This document shows positions 33,563 to 41,932 of a stretch of 64,000 bases of DNA, in pieces. The position numbers were made by a program, and so were the translations under genes. Each line of letters starts with the position of its first letter. Position 1 is the first letter of the stretch. Origin of the DNA: Chondrocystis sp. NIES-4102 (GTDB lineage Bacteria; Cyanobacteriota; Cyanobacteriia; Cyanobacteriales; Xenococcaceae); contig AP018282.1 in NCBI GenBank assembly GCA_002368355.1, positions 1-64,000 of the forward strand, in the 5' to 3' direction. The notes beneath the pieces were generated by a model, which did no database searches, was not told the origin of the DNA, and saw only the letters and a list, made by a program, of their open reading frames with translations.

Positions 33563-34123
33563 ATGTCAAAACTCGTATCTAAAATAACTATCGCTTCAAT
33601 TGCTCTTTCCTCTGTGGTTGGAGGAGCAATTTATTTAACTTCGACTCAAGGGGTCATTAACAATACTGCGATCGCTCAAGATACCAATACAGCAACTCTA
33701 ACTAGCGTTTGGGATAAAGAAACCGAACCAGCTTATTCAGAAACGACAGAAATGACTGTATATCGCAGTCCGAATTGTGGTTGTTGTGGAGGATGGATCG
33801 AACACGCGAAACAGCATGGTTTTAAAGTTAAAGATATTAAAACTGAGGATATGAAAGCTTTAAAGCAAAAATACCAGCTTCCAACCGAACTAGCCTCCTG
33901 TCATACAACTATTATTGATGGGTATGTAATGGAAGGTCATATTCCCGTTGATGATATTAAACGTTTTCTCACTAAAAAACCCGAACTAGCTGGTTTAACT
34001 GTACCTGGAATGCCCATCGGTACACCAGGCATGGAATCACAAAATATCAAACAACCATTTCAAGTCTTGGCGTTTAACGACAAGGGAGAAGTCGAAGTAT
34101 TTAAGGAATATCAATCTTACTAA
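33563..34123 (+). CDS. DUF411 periplasmic metal-binding protein
   Basis: A 186-residue exported protein. After a signal segment comes the DUF411 domain: MTVYRSPNCGCCGGWIEH (metal-binding CGCC), LASCHTTIIDGYVMEGHIP, and a Met-containing VPGMPIGTPGME. Members are linked to copper resistance. The downstream multicopper oxidase starts 22 nt after the stop, so the two likely form an operon under the MerR-type promoter at 33492. Confidence 0.88.
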   Translation: MSKLVSKITIASIALSSVVGGAIYLTSTQGVINNTAIAQDTNTATLTSVWDKETEPAYSETTEMTVYRSPNCGCCGGWIEHAKQHGFKVKDIKTEDMKALKQKYQLPTELASCHTTIIDGYVMEGHIPVDDIKRFLTKKPELAGLTVPGMPIGTPGMESQNIKQPFQVLAFNDKGEVEVFKEYQSY

Positions 34124-34145
34124 TACAGAGTAGTTTAAATTAATC

Positions 34146-35612
34146 ATGGTTAAAATTAACCGTCGCCAATTTATTGCATTAGGTGCTGCTGGTGTAGGGA
34201 CAGCTTTAGTAGGTCATTGGTTGTGTCAAGCTATTTCTAGTCAACCTTTACCTGCTTCATCTGCTAATGTATTCGGTGTTTATCAAAGTAGTAATGGATT
34301 ATTAGAGTTAGACTTAGAAGCTAAAGAAAATCCCGTAAATTTGGCTGGGAGACAAGCATATCTATTAGCCTATAACGGACAAGTCCCTGCACCTCGTCTG
34401 GAAGCCAAACCAGGAGACAAGGTTCGCATTCACTTTACTAATAATCTCTCTCAACCGACTAATATTCACTATCACGGTTTGCATATTCCTATTACGGGTA
34501 ATGCAGATAATGTTTTTCTTCATATCCAACCTGGAGAAAAACTAACCTACGAATTTCAGATACCACCAAATCATCGAGCAGGAACTTTTTGGTATCATCC
34601 CCACCTGCATGGTTTAGTTGCCGAACAATTGTTTGGGGGTTTGGCAGGGTTATTTATCGTGCGCGGTGAATTGGATGAAATTCCTGAAATCAAAGCAGCG
34701 AAAGAAGAGTTTTTGGTACTGCAAGACTTTGCTGTGAATGATAATGGCAGACTAATCAATTCAGCCTATATGTCCCTGATGATGGGAAGAGAAGGAGATA
34801 TCATTACAGCCAACGGACAAGTAAATCCCAGTCTTTCTTTACCTGAACAAGGATTATTGCGGTTGCGGATTCTCAATGCTTCTACTTCCCGTTTTTATCG
34901 ACTGGCTTTAGAAAACCATTCTTTTTATCAAATTGCCACTGACGGAGGTGCGTTAAACGAACCCATAGAAGTTAACGAATTGCTACTGACACCAGGACAA
35001 CGAGCCGAAGTTTTGGTAAAAGGAAACCAGGAATCGGGTCAGTATCGCTTATTCAATTTACCTTACGATCGCGGTAGTATGGGAATGATGGGTGGCGGTA
35101 TGATGGGTGGTGGCATGATGGGCAGAAATGACCGCGATGAACCCATAGTTTTAGCAACGGTTAACTACGAAGCTCCAGGACAGTCTCTTTCAATCCCAAG
35201 CAAACTTACTTCAATTACGGCATTGCCAGAACCTCAGACAGTCAGAAGCTTTGAACTCAATCATGGAATGCATCCTGCTGTGGGCATGGCTTTTTTGATT
35301 AACGGCGAACCTTATAGTAGCGATCGCCTCGATACCCAAGTACAACTTGATACAGTAGAAGATTGGGAAATAACCAATACGGAAGTAATGGATCATCCCT
35401 TCCACATTCACAATAATGCTTTTCAAGTAATTAGCCGTAACGGAAAACCAGAATCATTATTGGCTTGGCGAGATACGGTGTTAGTATCCAGAGGTGAAAC
35501 CGTCCGCATTCGCATTCCCTTCAGGAAATTTGCTGGCAAAACAGTGTATCACTGCCACATTCTCGACCACGAAGATTTAGGTATGATGGGTAATTTGATG
35601 ATTAGAGCTTAG
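34146..35612 (+). CDS. Second Tat-exported multicopper oxidase
   Basis: A 488-residue paralogue of the oxidase at 14803-16299. It has a Tat-type start (INRRQFIALGAAG), the copper blocks HYHGLHI, WYHPHLHG, HPFHIHNNAFQV and HCHILDHEDLGMMG, and a shorter Met/Gly loop (MGMMGGGMMGGGMMG). It is expressed behind a DUF411 gene with a MerR-type promoter, whereas the first copy has a CopR-like site, so the two oxidases seem to answer different signals. Confidence 0.92.
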   Translation: MVKINRRQFIALGAAGVGTALVGHWLCQAISSQPLPASSANVFGVYQSSNGLLELDLEAKENPVNLAGRQAYLLAYNGQVPAPRLEAKPGDKVRIHFTNNLSQPTNIHYHGLHIPITGNADNVFLHIQPGEKLTYEFQIPPNHRAGTFWYHPHLHGLVAEQLFGGLAGLFIVRGELDEIPEIKAAKEEFLVLQDFAVNDNGRLINSAYMSLMMGREGDIITANGQVNPSLSLPEQGLLRLRILNASTSRFYRLALENHSFYQIATDGGALNEPIEVNELLLTPGQRAEVLVKGNQESGQYRLFNLPYDRGSMGMMGGGMMGGGMMGRNDRDEPIVLATVNYEAPGQSLSIPSKLTSITALPEPQTVRSFELNHGMHPAVGMAFLINGEPYSSDRLDTQVQLDTVEDWEITNTEVMDHPFHIHNNAFQVISRNGKPESLLAWRDTVLVSRGETVRIRIPFRKFAGKTVYHCHILDHEDLGMMGNLMIRA

Positions 35613-35633
35613 TAGTGCGATCTCGCACTATCA

Positions 35634-36296
35634 TCAATAAATTTCAGACACTATGGCAGTCACAACCATCAGTCCCCAAATAAACCCAAAACGAACTTTA
35701 CTAGCACGGTGAATTTTAAATTCAGCAGATAACAATAGCTGATGTAATTCCTCTTGTGTATAGCATTGTTGATGAGCAGGATCGAAAATTTGTAAAATCC
35801 AATCGCAGATTCTACAGATCGGGTAATCTTTATTCCAGTCGAGAATTACCAGCTTGCCATTGGGCTTAAGCACTCGTTTCATTTCTGTTAATGCTACCAG
35901 TGGATTATCAAAATAATGAAAAGCATTAGCTGAAACAACTACATCAAAAGAATCGCTCTCAAAAGGTAGTGAATGAACTGAGGCTTGATGAAATTCAACG
36001 TTAGGATAAGTTTGATATTTTTCCTTGGCGACATTTAACATCTTGTTCGATATATCTATGCCTGTAATTTGCTGAGTGGGATTTCGTTCTAACAAAAGCC
36101 GTTCAAATTCACCCGTACCGCAGGCAACATCTAAAATGTTATCCTGGGGTTCAATTTGCTCCCAATCTCGCAGAAAAGTTAGAGTATTTAGGATATAGTT
36201 GCGCCAGCGTAGATCGTAAATATCGGCAAGGCGATCGTATTGAGTTCTGACTTTAACTTCGTTCATGTCCATTGTTTTTCGATAATTGTCGAACAT
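35634..36296 (-). CDS. Class I SAM-dependent methyltransferase (UbiE-like)
   Basis: A 220-residue Methyltransf_11/25 enzyme: motif I NILDVACGTGEFE, acidic residue in ITGIDISNKML, motif II VVVSANAFHYF and post-motif LVILDWNKDY. The hydrophobic C terminus (FGFIWGLMVVTAIVS) could touch a membrane. The substrate cannot be inferred. It lies tail-to-tail with the oxidase gene and is not related closely to the other two methyltransferases here. The start could also be Met9 (36272). Confidence 0.82.
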   Translation of the reverse strand: MFDNYRKTMDMNEVKVRTQYDRLADIYDLRWRNYILNTLTFLRDWEQIEPQDNILDVACGTGEFERLLLERNPTQQITGIDISNKMLNVAKEKYQTYPNVEFHQASVHSLPFESDSFDVVVSANAFHYFDNPLVALTEMKRVLKPNGKLVILDWNKDYPICRICDWILQIFDPAHQQCYTQEELHQLLLSAEFKIHRASKVRFGFIWGLMVVTAIVSEIY

Positions 36297-36310
36297 CGCT
36301 TATATTCAAG

Positions 36311-36613
36311 CTAGAAAACTGTCACTTTTTGCCCTCTCCCTCCCCCTAATCCCGCAATTAATCCCACTACAAAAATGAGGGTAAAATAAAACAGACTGAT
36401 AACCCGACGCAATAGTGAAGGAGCAATAGCTTTTACTTCTATTTCCTGAGATATTTTTAATGGCGTAAACTGCCCAGAAGAATTTTCAAAAGGAGTAACT
36501 TCTACTGTAACGCTGTGGGGTGCGCCATCAAAAAACTGTTCTTGCCAAGTTAATCTACCTGTAGTATTGGGAGTACCTTGATAAGCAAACATTAGTGCGT
36601 TAACTTCTAGCTC
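36311..36613 (-). pseudogene. Truncated paralogue of the Ig-like membrane protein at 16975
   Basis: The readable part (from LEVNALMFAYQG to the C-terminal helix) matches the last quarter of the 394-residue protein at 16975-18159, including QEQFFDGAPHSVTVEV and the closing membrane segment. Just upstream the frame meets a TAG (36616-36614) and the similarity ends, so about 300 N-terminal residues are missing. An ATG at 36592 could start a 93-residue product, but loss of the anchor and first domain makes it a remnant. Confidence 0.65.
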
Positions 36614-36715
36614 CTAATAAAGAAGCTCGATATCTTATTGGTTCTAGTTTCTTTTACTAGAATGGTATTGAGAGGTAACGTTCTTGTTCTGAGTTACAGC
36701 AAGAATAATCCAGTC

Positions 36716-37417
36716 ATGAAACCGATTAAGACATTAGGCATTATCTTAGGGATGACATTGACTTTCAGGGGGGTTTCGGTTTTGGTCAGACCAGCTTTAG
36801 CCATTTCTCCTACTCAGCAGCAATTAGAAACTTCTACCGACCAAATGAATGTTGAAAGCTTGTTCGAGCGAAGTACAGAGAAAATTAATCGTGGTGATTA
36901 CCAAGGGGCAATTGCTGACTTAGAGCGCGTTATCGCACTCAATCCGAATTACATTGAAGCTTATTGTAATCGAGGAATGGCCTACTTTGGCTTAGGAAAT
37001 TTAGATAGAGCGATCGCCCAATTCGATTTAGCACTAAAAGTTGCTCCCCGTCATGCTGATGCTTTAAATAGAAAAGGAGTCGTTCTCGCACAGCAAGGCA
37101 ATCTAGAACGAGCAGTAGATAACTTTGACCGAGCTTTAAATTCTGATTCTAACTTTGTTGATGCCTACTACAATCGGGGTAAGGCACGCACTGAATTAGG
37201 CAATTTTCTAGGCGCGATCGCTGATTATAACCAGGCGATTAAGCTCAATCCCAATCTGGCTGAAGCTTATGGCAATCGTGGATTTGTTCGCGTTCGGCTA
37301 GGAAATAAACAGAAAGGTTTAGAAGATTTACAACACGCAGCCAAACTTTTTTGGGATTCTGGAAATATGGCTGGATATCAACAAACCCTTGCTTACATTC
37401 AAATGATTCAACGGTAG
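36716..37417 (+). CDS. Exported tetratricopeptide repeat protein
   Basis: A 233-residue TPR protein. ATG 36716 begins a signal peptide (IKTLGIILGMTLTFRGVSVLV, cleavage near ALA-IS); the in-frame ATG at 36638 would add an unlikely extension. About five TPR units follow, with repeated YNRG or CNRG starts and P-N/P-R turns (AIADLERVIALNPNY, AIADYNQAIKLNPN). It is a generic scaffold with no known partner. It diverges from the truncated remnant. Confidence 0.8.
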   Translation: MKPIKTLGIILGMTLTFRGVSVLVRPALAISPTQQQLETSTDQMNVESLFERSTEKINRGDYQGAIADLERVIALNPNYIEAYCNRGMAYFGLGNLDRAIAQFDLALKVAPRHADALNRKGVVLAQQGNLERAVDNFDRALNSDSNFVDAYYNRGKARTELGNFLGAIADYNQAIKLNPNLAEAYGNRGFVRVRLGNKQKGLEDLQHAAKLFWDSGNMAGYQQTLAYIQMIQR

Positions 37418-37606
37418 TTTAATGGTTAATTATAGTACACATATTCTACTCACTATAATGGCACTTATAATGCCTAAAATACTCTTTTGTTTCGCTATAA
37501 CTTATATATAAAGACAGCTATAAACTTAATTATTTATGACATTTTCTTGATTAGTAACTAAATTTGGTACTAAAATTAAGAATGTTTAAGAAGTTAACTC
37601 AAAATT

Positions 37607-38257
37607 ATGGTTGCTTTAAGCCTCAAATCCTTAACAGGGAAGATCACAGATGAAGTTTTGGAACAGTTATGCAGAGAAAATCCCGAAGCTAAATTAGAAA
37701 CCAATGCCCAAGGACAGTTAATTGTTATGTCTCCTACAGTTCGTCAAAGTGGTAAGTTCAATCTAAGTTTGTCTTCTCAAGTTTGGTATTGGAATAGTCA
37801 GACTTTGTTAGGAGTGGCATTCGATTCTTCCACGGGATTTAAACTATCCAACGGGGCAGTACGCTCTCCTGATGTTAGCTGGATTGCGCTCGCTCGATGG
37901 AACGCATTAACAGATAAACAAAAGCGCGGTTTTGCACCTATAGATCCCGATTTTGCGAGTCAGCGCGTTGTGGGGGTTCCCCCCATTGAAGCGACTGACG
38001 AGGGTGTGATTGAATTAATGTCCCCTATATGCGAAGCGGTATCCTTTAGGACCGACGAGCTGCTGGAGTTACAGCAAAAGATGTCAGAATACATGGCTTG
38101 TGGTGTTAGGTTAGGGTGGTTAATAAATCCTGACGACAAGCAAGTAGAAATATATCGTCAAGGACAGGATAAACAAGTGTTAGCAAGCCCGATTAGTCTA
38201 TCTGGTGAAGATTTTTTGTCAGGATTAACTGTTGACTTAGCGGAAATTTTTGCGTAA
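37607..38257 (+). CDS. Uma2 family (DUF820) putative endonuclease with two in-frame inserts
   Basis: Uma2 proteins have a restriction-endonuclease-like fold and are greatly expanded in cyanobacteria; their role is unknown. Core elements: GVAFDSSTGFKLSNGAVRSPDVSWI, the usual PDF...VIEL core and KMSEYMACGVRLGWLINP. Between PDF and VIEL there are about 18 extra residues (ASQRVVGVPPIEATDEG), and after VIELMSP about 8-9 more (ICEAVSFR). Both extras are coded by repeat DNA. The second splits a conserved segment near the active site, so activity is doubtful. Confidence 0.82.
   Translation: MVALSLKSLTGKITDEVLEQLCRENPEAKLETNAQGQLIVMSPTVRQSGKFNLSLSSQVWYWNSQTLLGVAFDSSTGFKLSNGAVRSPDVSWIALARWNALTDKQKRGFAPIDPDFASQRVVGVPPIEATDEGVIELMSPICEAVSFRTDELLELQQKMSEYMACGVRLGWLINPDDKQVEIYRQGQDKQVLASPISLSGEDFLSGLTVDLAEIFA
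37959..37999 (+). repeat. Imperfect palindromic insert 1 in the Uma2 gene
   Basis: GTCAGCGCG and the GCGACTGAC end, with a GGGGG-TT-CCCCCC core, form an imperfect hairpin. It codes for residues absent from ordinary Uma2 proteins and keeps the frame. Confidence 0.5.
38026..38052 (-). repeat. 27-bp repeat insert 2 in the Uma2 gene
   Basis: The 27 bp are the exact reverse complement of 32870-32896 in the CDF-like gene. The insert is nine codons long or close to it, and preserves the Uma2 frame. Confidence 0.8.
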
Positions 38258-38293
38258 GTATTCGGGGTGTTTTAATGCAAACTTGTTAATACT

Positions 38294-38746
38294 ATGGGAG
38301 CAAAAAGGAATAATAAATGTGCAGCCTGTGCTGTGCTTGATATAGCAGAGTCAAGAGAAAAAGAATGTTGGATTGAAGGAACTTGTAATCATAAAAGATA
38401 CTATTATTTGAATCGAGATAAAAAGTTAAAAAATAAGAAAAACGCTTATGCTGTTGCTACAGGTAAAATTGTTCCTCAAAAATTCAATCTTGTTCCTGAT
38501 ACTTATCGTGCCGAATTAGTTGTGTATGGCAAAATGCCTAATAAATTGGGATTAGTAAATGGAGGAGTTAAAGCAATTAAAGTTAATGTTTATCAGGGGA
38601 GTAATTTAGCTTTTGAATCAGATATTACTCACACTGCTGGTATGGTTCAGGTTGATTTAGAGAGTTTAATCGATCAAGTTTTAGAACAATTAAATCAGCA
38701 ATTTCAAATTAAGAATTTTGGCGAGATTATTTGGAAATCACATTAA
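38294..38746 (+). CDS. Hypothetical protein with an N-terminal Cys cluster
   Basis: A 150-residue protein. The first 45 residues contain Cys/His groups (KCAACAVLD, ECWIEGTCNHKRYYY) that could form a zinc site. The rest is predicted alpha/beta and polar, with no catalytic motif recognised. It starts 36 nt after the Uma2 gene and may be cotranscribed. Function unknown. Confidence 0.55.
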   Translation: MGAKRNNKCAACAVLDIAESREKECWIEGTCNHKRYYYLNRDKKLKNKKNAYAVATGKIVPQKFNLVPDTYRAELVVYGKMPNKLGLVNGGVKAIKVNVYQGSNLAFESDITHTAGMVQVDLESLIDQVLEQLNQQFQIKNFGEIIWKSH

Positions 38747-38810
38747 AATTTAGGTATAAAAATATGATAAAATTAATAGTTAATAGACAATAATTTTTAT
38801 AGCTAAAATT

Positions 38811-38852
38811 TATCCTAAAGGACTACGTCCTCGAAGGAGGATACACTCCGTT
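38811..38852 (+). repeat. Intergenic repeat related to the CDF and Uma2 inserts
   Basis: It shares TCCTAAAGGA and CTCCGT with the insert at 32798-32911, and carries a CCTCGAAGGAGG palindrome. The GGAGG of the repeat lies 12 nt upstream of the next gene's ATG, so the repeat may supply its ribosome binding site. Confidence 0.55.
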
Positions 38853-39137
38853 ATGACTGAGCAAGAACAATTAACTAAAATTCTTAATCTTTTAGAAACT
38901 AATAATTCTCGTTTGGATAAACTAGATACTGATATTAGAGCAACGAATAAAAGATTAGAAGAAGAAGCTCAAGAAACTAAAAAACAGTTTCAAAAGTGGG
39001 ACGATAGGTATTTTAATCTGGTTAAAGAACAAGGACAAACTGCCAGAACTATTATTATTGCTGCTGCATCTGTAGTAGTTTTATCTCCTGTATTAGGTGC
39101 AGTAGCAGAATTAGTTAAGCACTTTTTTATGGGCTAA
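38853..39137 (+). CDS. Small coiled-coil membrane protein
   Basis: A 94-residue protein: about 60 residues of heptad-rich helix (LLETNNSRLDKLDTDIRATN onward) followed by one hydrophobic helix (TIIIAAASVVVLSPVLGAVA). Similar small coiled-coil tail-anchored proteins occur widely in cyanobacteria without assigned function. The upstream repeat provides a GGAGG. Confidence 0.6.
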   Translation: MTEQEQLTKILNLLETNNSRLDKLDTDIRATNKRLEEEAQETKKQFQKWDDRYFNLVKEQGQTARTIIIAAASVVVLSPVLGAVAELVKHFFMG

Positions 39138-39191
39138 AGCTCAGAACGCCTAAAGTTTAGACCTCTTAAACATAACTATTTTATTGGTTAA

Positions 39192-39800
39192 ATGTGGCAA
39201 AAATTACTTGAAGGCTCTAGTTATCCTTATTCTGAAAATATTAATTACTATTTAGACGCTCAAAGTGATTTGTACCCTGAGCCAATAACTCCTATCAAAT
39301 TTGCTTTGGCTGGACAGTGTTTTCTCGATTTAGCTCTAAAACTTGAGCGAGATAGCGATCGCTGGTTGAAAAACTGGCAAAATGCTAGTTATGGCGAATC
39401 TGAATGTGTTGTGGCTCATGATTGGTGTGATTGGTTAGCCAATCGTACTCAACAGTCAGTGAGTGTAGCGTTTTTAGATAAGTATCGACTTAGCCAGAGA
39501 GAACCTAATAATTATCCTGACAATCGAGCTTCTGTAGTAGTTGAGACTGTTCTAGAAGCACCAGAAATAGAAGATCTAGATTTATTAATTGCGACAGCCT
39601 ATACCGAAGAAATTCAGGCTTGGAGTAGTTTAATCTCAAGTTGTTTATCTAGAGGACAAGCTATTAGCTTTCAAGAACTGATTGCCAAGATAGATTTATC
39701 TCCTGCCAAGATTTATTTGGGAATCTTGTTGAGCGATCGCTTCAGTTTAACAGGAAATAGTGATGATTTTTATGGAGGATTTTGGGTTAGATTAGATTGA
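39192..39800 (+). CDS. Hypothetical protein
   Basis: A 202-residue, acidic, soluble protein with high Trp and Asp content (for example VAHDWCDWLANRTQQ), rich in helices. There is no signal, membrane segment or known motif. It lies between a coiled-coil gene and an integrase gene, all on the plus strand. I do not recognise the family. Confidence 0.5.
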   Translation: MWQKLLEGSSYPYSENINYYLDAQSDLYPEPITPIKFALAGQCFLDLALKLERDSDRWLKNWQNASYGESECVVAHDWCDWLANRTQQSVSVAFLDKYRLSQREPNNYPDNRASVVVETVLEAPEIEDLDLLIATAYTEEIQAWSSLISSCLSRGQAISFQELIAKIDLSPAKIYLGILLSDRFSLTGNSDDFYGGFWVRLD

Positions 39801-39853
39801 AGCCATCATCCAAACTTCACGCTCAACCCGTCAATAATTCTTACAGCAAAATC

Positions 39854-39973
39854 ATGGAAATAGTTGATGGAAAGATTTCACCTAAATCCTTTTCTGATAT
39901 AGAAATAGATGTAGAGCGATTATTATTTCGATTATTAATAATAAATCTAAAATGCTGCAATTTAATTCCGTAA
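39854..39973 (+). CDS. Possible 39-residue ORF overlapping the integrase start
   Basis: The ORF (MEIVDGKISPKSFSDIEIDV, ending NLKCCNLIP) overlaps the recombinase start by 22 nt in another frame, a layout used for translational coupling. It has no strong ribosome binding site and no recognisable family, so it may be chance. Confidence 0.25.
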   Translation: MEIVDGKISPKSFSDIEIDVERLLFRLLIINLKCCNLIP

Positions 39974-40950
39974 CAGCTAAAAATATCATTACTTTGGAGC
40001 AAGCAGTTTCTCTTGGTAATCAATTGCCTGTTTCTACTCCGTCAGATATAGAAGAGATATTTATTGAGTTTTTGGGATTAGATGTAGCAGACGGTAACGC
40101 TAGTATTGATACCATTGCTAATTACAAATCTCAAGTCAAGCTATATCTGCAATGGTGTATTGATACCAGTACTAATCCTTTATTGGCAACTAAAAAGGAT
40201 ATTCAAGAATATCGAGCCTATCTGGTGAAGCAAAACTATAAACCAGCCACTATTGCTCTTAAAATTAATGTGGTTCGTCGTTTTTATGATGGTGCTATTG
40301 AGCATGGGGTAGTTACTAATAATCCTGTTAAAAATATCAAAGCTCCCATCGAACGAGTTGCTCCTGCCAGTTCAGTAAGATATTTAGAATTAGAGCAGTT
40401 GAAGGCACTTTTAAAGCTCACCGAAGGCAAGTCCCAAAAGCTGAGAAGAGATCGGGTGATTATCGGACTGATGGCATTACATGGTCTGAGAACTATTGAG
40501 GTTGTCCGTCTTAATTTTGGGGATATTAGAGAGCAGGGAGAAAGAAAATTTATTACTGTATCCGCCAAGCGATCGCAAAGAGTATTGAAGCTGAGATCTG
40601 ATTTTTCTCAATGGTTACTGGATTATTTGGCAACCAAGAAAGTTTTAGCTAATAAGACTCCGATTATTACTAGCTTATCAGGGAATAATTTGGGTCAAAG
40701 ACTGACTCGCAATGGGTTAAGAAGAATTGTTAATGGTTATCTCGAACGAGCAGGGTTAAGGGATTGCAGCACTGATGGGATTAAACTAAGCAATCACGCT
40801 TTAAGACATACTTTTGCCACTCAGGTTTATGCTTCTACTAAAGATCTGAGATTGGTTCAAGAAGCACTAGGTCATGCCAACCCTCAAACTACTGCGAAAT
40901 ATGCTCATGTGGTAGATGGAGTTTCTGCTGCCGACTGTATTGAGTTTTGA
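39952..40950 (+). CDS. Tyrosine recombinase (phage-integrase/XerD-like)
   Basis: A 332-residue site-specific recombinase. The N-terminal SAM-like core-binding domain (about 55-140) is followed by the catalytic domain with Arg in GLRTIEVVRL, HALRHTFA, LGHANPQTTAKY and the nucleophilic Tyr in AKYAHV. It could resolve plasmid multimers or have integrated the metal island. It stands near the border of island and plasmid-type genes, with short repeats directly downstream. Confidence 0.9.
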   Translation: MLQFNSVTAKNIITLEQAVSLGNQLPVSTPSDIEEIFIEFLGLDVADGNASIDTIANYKSQVKLYLQWCIDTSTNPLLATKKDIQEYRAYLVKQNYKPATIALKINVVRRFYDGAIEHGVVTNNPVKNIKAPIERVAPASSVRYLELEQLKALLKLTEGKSQKLRRDRVIIGLMALHGLRTIEVVRLNFGDIREQGERKFITVSAKRSQRVLKLRSDFSQWLLDYLATKKVLANKTPIITSLSGNNLGQRLTRNGLRRIVNGYLERAGLRDCSTDGIKLSNHALRHTFATQVYASTKDLRLVQEALGHANPQTTAKYAHVVDGVSAADCIEF

Positions 40951-40953
40951 TTA

Positions 40954-41013
40954 AACCGCGAAGCGGTTAGCTATTAGCTTTTAGCCGTTAGCTATTAGCT
41001 AATTAATTAGTAG
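40954..41013 (+). repeat. Hairpin and short tandem TTAGC(T/C) repeats
   Basis: AACCGC-GAA-GCGGTT forms a hairpin right after the integrase stop, followed by several TTAGCTA/TTAGCTT/TTAGCCG heptamers. Such short tandem repeats are common between cyanobacterial genes. A similar array is at 62214-62248. Confidence 0.6.
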
Positions 41014-41161
41014 ATTTAAACTACTAATTAATTCAAACTCTTCAAAATGAAGAGATAGAATAGGAGAGACTGTCTAAGGATTTTACGTCCGTAGTTTATA
41101 AGCCCAGTGGGACTTAAACCCAAAAAGCTAATGGCTAATAGCTTTGTTAAATTCAAGGGAG

Positions 41162-41659
41162 TTATTTATCGTAGATGGTTAGTGCTTCATTAGCATTGTA
41201 AACAAAACTACCTTTTTTTAATTGGAATATTTGTTTTAAATCAGTAACATCATCAGTATTACCCAGATAAATCAAGCCAGCAATCCCTGTCTGTTCAAAA
41301 ATATAGTTAATGGCAGATTTGTAGCTTTCTCTTGATGTCTCCTGCTGTCCGCGATCTAATTCGGAAACAATAGTAGCTTTAAATTTATTTTGTTTGCAGT
41401 AACTTTCTACCTTTCGCCTTACCTGTCTTTCCTGCTCTTGAGTGGTACAACGTAAATATACTATAACCTTTTGTTTTTTTAAAGACCGATAAACATTACT
41501 ATTTTGTTTAAACTCCTGAATTTCTTCTTCGCTAAAAACTCGTTTGGCATTAGGATTACTTTGGATACAGTTTATATGTCCTTCAGCTACTAATTTATTA
41601 ATTGCTGACTCTGAAAGATCTAAAAGATTCATTACGGCTCGTAGGTATATTCCTGCCAT
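41162..41659 (-). CDS. IS607-TnpA-like protein with a degenerate serine-recombinase domain
   Basis: A 165-residue protein: an N-terminal MerR/excisionase-type HTH (LLDLSESAINKLVAEGHI, RVFSEEEIQEF) and a resolvase-like domain (KVIVYLRCTTQEQERQVRRKV). In active enzymes the motif is Y-x-R-x-S; here the catalytic Ser is Thr (YLRCTT), and the later Arg-containing active-site loop is not evident. It probably binds DNA without recombining it, perhaps as a plasmid regulator. About 270 bp upstream (41660-41932) are AT-rich with nothing recognised. Confidence 0.65.
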   Translation of the reverse strand: MAGIYLRAVMNLLDLSESAINKLVAEGHINCIQSNPNAKRVFSEEEIQEFKQNSNVYRSLKKQKVIVYLRCTTQEQERQVRRKVESYCKQNKFKATIVSELDRGQQETSRESYKSAINYIFEQTGIAGLIYLGNTDDVTDLKQIFQLKKGSFVYNANEALTIYDK

Positions 41660-41932
41660 AGCTCTTTTCCCATTATAATATCCTCAACAAAACCTAATTT
41701 TATTATAATTTGAGATTTGTTTGTATGTCTATAATTTAATTGCTAAGTATCTACTTTTTCTAGTAAATAAAGTAAAACTTACAAGTTGCTACGTGATTTT
41801 TCTTAATTTTAAACTCTAGTTTTTTACTTATTAAAATCACTTAAGTAATAAGTAATTAACGCTTTAGCATATAATTCTTAGCTAAATAAATCTTTTTTAA
41901 TATTAATATCAATACAACACTGCTGTTTGACT

